In this document: piece after piece, positions 40,601-49,600 of the stretch
Layout: every line of letters starts with the position of its first letter
How positions within the stretch are numbered: position 1 is the stretch's first letter
Source: CAZJYI01 sp964550025
GTDB taxonomy: Bacteria > Verrucomicrobiota > Kiritimatiellia > UBA8416 > CAYOBW01
Length of the DNA stretch: 64,000 nucleotides
Reading direction: 5' to 3'
Assembly: GCA_964550025.1 (NCBI GenBank)
Contig: CAZJYI010000038.1
Location: forward strand, 1 to 64,000
Made by a program: the position numbers and the translations under genes
Notes under the pieces: model-generated
The model's input: only the letters and a program-made list of their open reading frames with translations
The model's database searches: none
What the model was told of the DNA's origin: nothing

Positions 40601-43600
40601 TCTCGCCCGCATAGTCGGTGCTCGCAGTTCCGATCAGCCGCGTCCACTTCCTCTCACCGCCCGGGTCGAACCTGGTGAGAGAGATATCCGCCTCCCCGGC
40701 GTTGGTTTGGCCGTCGAGATCGCCGTGCGTCTGGCCGACCACGTAGGCGTTGCCGAGACTGTCCGCGGCGACGCTCACACCCGTGTCCAGAACATCCGTT
40801 CCCCACATCCGTGTCCATTCTCTGTACGGATAGGACGGACGGGACGCATGGGACGTAGGGGACGTGCCGTTGATGACCTCGACGTAGTCGGAGAAACCGT
40901 CGTTGTCAGTGTCGGTTTGGGTCGGGTCGGTGTTGTGCTCGACTTCCTGTTCGTTGGTCAGGCCGTCGCCGTCGGGGTCGCCGGATGGGACTTCGTCCAG
41001 GTCGCCGAAGTATTGCCATTCCCACCAGTCTTCGAGGCCGTCCCCGTCCGTGTCGGTGCTGAAGTGGGCCGTGACCGACTTTGGGGCGTCCATGGTCACG
41101 GCGATCGAACCATTGCTCTCGCTCCCCGGCGGCACGTCGCCGGACCAGTAGTGGAGATAGTGGTTCGTCTCGGGGATGGCCATCAGCGTCACCTCCGACC
41201 CGTTCGTGTACCACCCGGTGGCCACGTCGACCGTGCCCGACCCGGATGCCGCCACCGTCAGCTCATACTCCGTCACCCACTGCCACGTCAGCGTGGAATC
41301 GTTGGTGACGGTGAACGTGACGTTCGTAGTGCCCCCGTAAGGGGGTACACTCCCCGTTCCTTCCCACCCCGTGCATGTGCGCCGCACCCCGTTCGATGAA
41401 TCCGCCGGCGAGGGGATCGTATTGTCCGTCTTGGTCCACGTCAGGCCGTCGGGGGAGGTGGCGTGGAAGATGCGCCAGGTGCTGTCTCGCTTGCCACTGT
41501 ACCACATGTGATAGCCTTCAGCGTCCCGGTATACGCATGGCGAGCTGATGCCGTCCCTGTCGCCGCGGCTGCTGGTACCCCGTGGGACGCGACCATTCGA
41601 TGACGTTCCGTCCGACACAGATGGAATCGAGTTGTCTACCTTTGTCCACGTGAGACCGTCAGGGGAGGTCGCCATGAAGACGGAGTAGTAGCCTCCATGG
41701 GAACCACAGTACCACATCTTGTATAGGCTGCCGTCCTTGATCACACACGGGTTCGACACCCCTTCGTCGCCAGCGCCTGCCAGACCACGCCCCAGTCGAC
41801 CATCTGTGGATATGTCGTTCGATCGCGGCGGTATCTGGTTGTTGTACTTGACCCAATCCAGGCCGTTGGAGGACGTCGCGTACAGAATGTGGCCGTCCCC
41901 CGTGTACCACATCTTGAAGCCATTATCGTCAAGGATCACGCACGGGCCCCTAGCGGCCTCCTCGTCTGCACGACCCAACGTCCCTCTACCAATCCGACCA
42001 TCTGTGGAGACGCCATCTGAACGAAGCGGCGTTGTGTTGTCGACCTTCGACCAGACTCGCCCGTCAACCGATGTCGCACAGAATATTGAGGCCTCAGGGC
42101 CAAACACAACAGTCCCGTAGTACCACATCATGTAACGATCGCCCGTCCAGACCACCGAAGGACCGGTTGCCATATAGCTGTCGCCACGGCCAGCAACACC
42201 TTCGGGGAGGCGTCCATCTGTGGAGACAGCATTGGAAGCAGGCGGGATCGAGTTGTTGATCTTGCCCCAGTTCAGGAGATCCGACGACATGGCCGAGTAG
42301 ATCCGGTTACGCCCGGACTCGTCCCTGCCGCTGTACCACAGTTGGTAGCCGGAGGGAGTTTGGAGCACACACGGACTCGTCGTGTAGTCGTTATCCCCTC
42401 TCCCCCCCGTCCCCAACGGAATCCGCCCGTTCGTCCCCGCGATCGGCAGCACGGGCGAGACGACCGAGTTGGTGATGGTGTCGCCGTGCTCGACGTAGTT
42501 CGTCCCGTATCCGTGCGGGGTGGGGGTGCTGTGCTCGGCCGGGGTGCCCGCGATGGTGAGCTCGCGGATGGGTTTGTCGACCCACTTGGTGAGGAAGAAG
42601 TCGGAACCGCCAGCGCTGATCTGGCCATCCAGGTCCCCGCTACTCGTTCCCGCAACGAACAGGTTGCCTTGTCCGTCGACGGCGACCGTTCTTCCTCCGC
42701 CAGTTTGTTCCGAACCCCAGGTACGTGACCACTCGAGTTCTCCGTCGCAGGAAAGCCGCAGAAGCGATGGAGCTCGGTCACGGGATCCTGTCACATAGAC
42801 GGCGCCTTGTGGCCCGACTGCCACTGACTCGGCATAGTCAGCACCTGGACCTCCCCAGAAGTACGTCCATGCGTGCGTACCATCGGGCCAGAATTTGGTG
42901 ACAAAGACATCCGCAAGCCCTGGGCTCGAGTTCGTTTGCCCATTGAACGATCCCTTCGTGTAGCCGACCACGTATGCCCCGCCGTTCGCGTCAGCCGCAA
43001 CGGCACGTGCTTCGTCCCAGTTATCTGAACCAAAGGCCTTGAGCCATCGCTGATCTCCGTTCTCATCCAACCTGGTGAGACAGGCCTTAGGCGGGGGGAT
43101 CTGCCCATGGACGTCGAGCCCCCGGTTGTAGTAGCCGACGGCGTACACCGCCCCAATCCGGGACCAAGTGACTTCGTATCCGATCTCCTTGAGCCCGGTC
43201 CCCCAGAGTCTTGTCCACTGACGAACGCCGAGGGCATCGTACTTGATGAGACAGAAGTCGTCATGTCCGGTCGTCACTTGGCCATCGATACTGCCGCTCT
43301 TGCCGATCAGGTAGCTATTGCCAAGATCGTCGTGCGCAACATCGTATGCCCTCTCTGACGCCTCCCCGAAACGCTCACGCACCCAATCCTGTTCACCATC
43401 CGCCGAGAACCTGACCATGTACAGCGAGTCCGGGTTCGGCGCGGTTGCGGCGAAATGCACGCCGCCGTCAGGAGCAACTGACATCCCTTGGACAGTCTCC
43501 CCTCCAGAACTCCCCCATATTCTGGCCCAAACAGCGTTACCGTTTTCGTCGAACTTGCTCAGGGCGTAATCTCCCTGTCCGTTGTATGTCTGGCCCGAAA

Positions 43601-46600
43601 ACGCCCCGCCAGCTTTGCCTCCCACGTAGAGGGCCCCCGAAGACGCGTCTCGGGCGAGATGCCCGCCGGACTCCCCCTTCTCAGAGCCCCACAACCGTGT
43701 CCACTCGCGGTACGGATAGGACGGATAGGACATATGGGACGTAGGGGACGTATCGTTGATGACCTCGATGTAGTCGGAGAAGCCGTCTTCGTCCGTGTCG
43801 GTGCGGGTCGGGTCGGTGTTGTGTCGTTGTTCGAGGGCGTTGCGCAGGCCGTCGCCGTCGGTGTCGTCGCTGCCGGTCACGGTGACCAGGTTGCTCCACC
43901 AATGCATTTCCCACCAGTCGGACACGCCGTCGTTGTCACTGTCGTCGCCGAAGACCGCGGTGATCGTGCGTGGGCGGTCCATGACCACCTGCAACGGGTT
44001 GTTGTCCTCCGCGATGCGCTGGACGCCCTTGACCGCGCCGTTGGTGCTCACGAAGAGAAGGTAGAGCGCGCCGGCGTTGGTGGTGGTGCCGGAGGGGGCG
44101 CTCGCGTTGCCGGCGGCAATGTCGTCCACCCCGTTGCCGTCAAGATCGCCGATGGCCATCATTCTCGCAAACCCTTCACCTTCAATAGGCAGGTCACCCC
44201 ATTGTTCGCCGGCGGTCCGGCTGATTCGCACTGTGCCGTTGCTGTTGAGGTACAACACCATGCTGCCCGTGGCGACCTCCTCCAGGGAATCGCTGTCCAG
44301 GTCACCGATGGCGGCAACGGCGCCCGGCGCCCCGAAACTGGCGCTGGGGTGCACCGGGCCATTGCCGCTGGTGGCGCTGATTTTCCGGTGGGTGCGCACG
44401 GTTCCATCGTTGCGAAGGAACAGCACGTAGAGCGCGCCGGCATCTTCCTGCCCGTCATCGTCGTTGCGCGCGCCGACCACGAGCTCGCGAATGCCGTCGC
44501 CATCCAGGTCGCCGATCTGGGCAAGCGAAGAGCCGAACTGGTCTCCGCTGTCGAGCGCGGGACCACTTCCCGCATCGTGGCTGACCTTCTGGATACGCCG
44601 CACGGACGAGTTCGCACGCAGGAATAGAATGTAGATAGCGCCGGCGTCCTGGCTGCCGTCATCGTCTCGCCTCGCCCCAACGGCGAGCTCCGGCACGGTG
44701 TCACCGTCAAGGTCGTCCAGCCAACAGCAAGCCGATCCGAAAGAGTCATCCTCGTCCAGGTCTGGCCCGCCCCGGCCCTCGGTGATCTTGCGCGTGAACG
44801 TGACGGTTCCGTTGGTCGCGCGGAAGTGGACATAGACGGCGCCGGCGTTGGTGTGGGCCTCGTCGTCGTTTCTGCTCCCGATGACGACGTCTGGGACGGA
44901 ATCGCCGTCAAAGTCGGCTATGCCTCCTGCGGAGAAGGCGTAGAGGTCATCGGCATCGAGATCAGGGCCGCCGCCCGCGAGCTCGCTGATCTTCTGGTGC
45001 GCTCGCACGACGCCGTTTGTCTGCATGAACAGCACGTACGCCGCACCGGCGTCCTCGTGTGCGTCGTCGTCATGCGGCGCCCCCACCAGGAGATCGTCGA
45101 CGCCGTCACCATCCACGTCGCCCAGCGGTGCAATGGAGTAGGAGAAGCGGTCATCACTGTCCAGGTCCGGTCCCCCGCCCGGTCGCTCCCAGCCAGGCGG
45201 TACGTCGCCGGACCAGCGGTCGAGGAACCAGTACGTTTCCGGCGTGGCGGTGATGCTCACCGTGGCCCCGTTGGTGTACCACCCGTCGACGCTGCTGACC
45301 GTCCCGCTGCCGGATGCCCCCGCATCGAGGTAGTATTCCGGCTTCCACTGCCATGTCACGGTCGAGTCGTTGGTGATGGTGAACGACACGTTCGTAGTGC
45401 CCCCGTCAGGGGGTACGCTCCCCGTCCCCGCCCAGCCCGCGCACGCCCAGCGCACGCCGCCAGTCTCGTCGGTCAACGCGGGGACCGAGTTCGTCACCGC
45501 TGTGCCGGCCTCGAGGTAGACGCTGCCGTAGTCGTCCGGTGTGGCCGTGCCGTGCGGCTGTGGGTTGCCGGCTATGGTCAATAGCGGGGGCGCGCCCAGG
45601 TGGCAGACGGCTGCCACTTCGTTCGATGGCAGTGCGCGGCCGTAGATCCGCACTTCGTCGATCTTGCCGTGGAAGTAGCGGTTCTGGTAGGGGACGTCGG
45701 TGTAAGATTGCGCGCCGATGTAGAGCGTGTCCGATCCCTGGTAATGGGCCGCTGCCGTGTCGCTGGTCAGCAGCACGCCGTCGCGGTAGAGCCGGCGCGC
45801 GCCGGTGGCGGCGTCGTACGTCGCGCACAGATGGTGCCATTCCCCGACGTCCTTCGTTGCCTGGTCCGGCACGTCCATCACGAGATCGTCGCCGTAGAAC
45901 CCGAACACGTACCGGCAGGGCGAAGCCTGCTCGTAGCCCAGCCGTAGTCCGTGGTTGGCGCTGCGGGAGCCCTGTCCGATGATGGTCGGACTGCTCGGCG
46001 TGGTCGAAGCCCTGCGGACCCACGTGCAGATGGAGAAGCTCGTGTTCGCGAGGTCCAGGCCGTCGACGTAGATGGAGGAGTAGTTGCCCGGATCGAACGC
46101 ATAGGCTGAGGCCGCGTTGCCGCTTCCATCCGTGGTGGGCGTGGCCGCATCGACGTCACCGTTGCGCCCGTTGCCTGTGGCGTCATCCGCACTGCCTGTG
46201 AACGGATAGTACGCCATCAGCCCCGGCGCCGAGCTCGCGCTTTCCGGGTCTGTCCCCGCCTCCTGCTCCTCCAGGTTCGTGGCCCCGTCGCCGTCCGGGT
46301 CGCCGTCCGCGGTCTGGTCCAGGTTCCCGAACTCCGCCATCTCCCACGCATCCCGCAACCCATCCCCGTCCGGATCGTCCGTGAAATGCGCCGTGATTGT
46401 GCGGGGGCGGTCCATGGTGACGGTGAGCGGGGTGTTGGAAGAGGTGATCTTCTGGATCGCCTTGACTGTGCCGTTGGTGTTCAGGAACAGAACGTAGACG
46501 GCTCCGGCATCCTCGGCCATGTCGTCGTCTTGCTGTGCGCCAACTGCCAAGTCGACGACATGATCGCCATCAAGGTCTCCGAGTGCTGCCACCCCTTTGC

Positions 46601-49600
46601 CGAACAGGTCGGTAGCATCCAACTCAGGACCGCCGCCGGAATCCTGGCTGATCTTGCGGTGAGCTCTTGTGTAGCCGTTCGTCGTCAGATAGAGGAGGTG
46701 CAGTGCCCCAGCATCGACATCCCCGTCGTCGTCTCTGCATGCGCCAACAACGATATCCTCGACGCCGTCGCCGTCCATGTCACCTGGAGAGGCCACCGCG
46801 ATTCCGAACAGGTCATTCTCCTCGAGCCCCAGGCCGCCGACGGTGCTCGCATTCAGTCGAGTGTGGGTTTTGACCGTGCCGTTCGTGCGCAGGAACAGCA
46901 GGTAGACCGCCCCGGTGTCGACCTCACCGTCCTTGTCGTGATACGCCCCCACGGCAAGATCCTGAACGCCGTCGTCGTCAATATCCCCCGGGCAGGTCAC
47001 GGATATGCCGAAGTGAGCCTCCCGCGAAAGCGGGGGTCCATTACCCACAAGCGGGCTGATCTTCTGGTACGCGCGAGCGGCACCGTTGCTCTCCAGGAAC
47101 AGGACATACACCGAGCCGGACATCTCAGCTCCTTCGTCATCCAGATATGCTCCAACGGCGATGTCCCCGAGGCCGTCGCCATCCAGGTCTCCGAGCTCCG
47201 TGCATGCAAAACCAAAACCGTCGCCCGTCGCCAGCGGTGGGCCTCCGTTCCACGAGTCATTGATTCGCGTAACACTTCGCGCAACACCATTGCTGGCCAT
47301 GAACGCTATATAGACAGCGCCTCCTCCCCCGTAACCGGCTGAGCCAAGGGCCGCTTCCGTGATCCCATCGCCATCCAAATCCCCGATCCCGGCCGAGGCG
47401 TTTGCAAAAAGGGCGCCAGCGGAAAGTGGTGGGCCACCCCCTGTATTGTCGCCAATCTCAGTGTATTGACGCACCGTTCCGTCTGTATTCAGCGTCAAGA
47501 CGTACGCGTGTCCTCTTGATTCGTGCCCCGATGAGTACACCATGGCTTCTGACAGACCGTCACCATCCAAATCGCCAAGCAGAGATAGTCCGTGGCCGAA
47601 AACGTTACCGTGTGGACTCGGCCCGTTCCCACTCCTCTCGCTCCCCGCCGGCACATCGCCCGACCAGTGCGTGAAGGCGCAGTAGGCGTCGGGTGTGGCC
47701 TGGATCGTCAGTTGCGTCCCGTCAGCGTGCCATCCATTGACCGCTCCGTCGTTGACCGAGCCGTTCGGACCGGCGGTCAGGTCCATCAGGTAGGACGCAT
47801 CCCATTGCCAGGTGATGGATGAGTGGAGGTTGGTGAGGACAACCGGCCCCGTGTCCGCGGTTGAGCCGGAGGCCGGCACGGATCCCGTACCAACCCACCC
47901 GGCGCAGTCGTTCGACGCGCCGCCAGCCTGCACGGCCTGGTCAACGGTGCCGGTCACGGTTGCGCGCCACGCCAACGCGTTGGTGCCGACCGGGGGATCG
48001 GGTGTGCCGTGGTCGGAGGCGACGGTCAACAGGTAGTCGCGCGAGTCCACCGTAACGGCCGGGGAGTCGGCGTAGGCCTCCCAGCTTGTAGGAGTGGCAC
48101 TCTGACTCACGGGCAGACACGTCCGGAACCCCAGGAAGTTATGACTGACGGCCGGGTTGCCGTCGGACCGGCTTGCGACCTTGCACGGATCGGCACCGTG
48201 TAGCCAGTTGCCGCCTCGGGTGATACGCGTTGTGCCCTCAAACCCGGGATACCAGTCCCAGCACCACTCTTGCACGTTCCCGGCAACGTCGTACAACCCG
48301 TAGCCGTTCGCCGCGAATGACCCCGCGGGGCTCGTGTAGGGAGCGGGACCATCATCGTAATCGGGGTGGGTGCCATAGTTGGCCTCGTTGTGGCTTATCG
48401 TGTCCGTTCCCCACGGGTAGCGCTTGCTCGATATCCCCCCGCGGGCCGCATATTCCCGCTCGGTGTCCGTCGGCAGCCGATAGCCGCTGTTCCAGGAAAC
48501 GCTGTTGTCGTCGATGTCGCTGTTCCCCGAGCGGTAGACGGTACTCTTCGACGACGATGTGTAGTAAGCGGGGGCTCGCCCCTCCATTTCACTGCGTGCG
48601 TTGCACCACTTGATGCACTGGTACCAGATCACGGAATGCGCCGGATGGTCGTGCTCCTTGCCCGCCACGTTTGTCGTGAGGTCGTACCCATTGCTGCTTG
48701 CCCATGTAGCGATCTCGTCCCACTGCGCTTTGGTCACCTCGGTCCTGTCCATGTGGAACGAGTCGGCCGTGAGCACGTAGCTGCCCGCATCGGGATCGAC
48801 TCCGCTGTTCGTGCCGCCGGGAACAAGCGCCATCGTGGGCGGCGGGTTGAAGCAGGAAACGCGGAGCACCAGGCCGTTCGTGTATTCCCCGTCAAAATCC
48901 GCCGCCATGTCCCAGACGATGTGATGATCTGTTCCCGGTTGCACTCCCGCACCGTAACCTCCGCCAGTACAGGCTGCGACGTTCATGTCGAAGGTTGCGC
49001 CATGGTTGGTGCTGGCCGTCACGGTCGCGATCAGCCTGTCGTCTTCATGGTCTGATACGTCGTAGTAGATGTCTACGAGCTTCGTGCCCTCCCGCTGTGC
49101 GGCACGAACGTTGGATACGACGGGTAGCTTGTTGCTCGCAACGTAGTGAGCGGTTACAGATCGCGACTGATCCATCGTCAGCGCCAGTGTGGCACCAAAA
49201 CGCGCGGCCGGCGCAAGGTCCCCCGTCCAATAAGCGAATTCGTAGCCCTCAGCCGGTGAAGCGTTAATGGTCACATTGCTGCCTGACGCGTACCAGCCGT
49301 CGGCAACGTCCACACTCCCTGACCCTGACACCTCCACGTTCAGGAAGTACTGTATCTCCCACTGCCATGTGAGTGTGGATGCGTTCGTGATGGCAAACGT
49401 CACGCGGTTGGTGGTGCCGCTGGCCGGGACGCTGCCGGTGCCGGTCCACCCCGTACAGACCCAGCGGGTGCCGTTGGACACGTCGGCGGGGGAGGTGACG
49501 CTGTTGGTGATGACGGTGCCGATGGGGTAGCTGTTGGTGCCGTAGCCTTGCGGTGCGGGCGTGCCCCGTTGAGAGGGGGCCGCGGCGATGGTCAGGCTGG

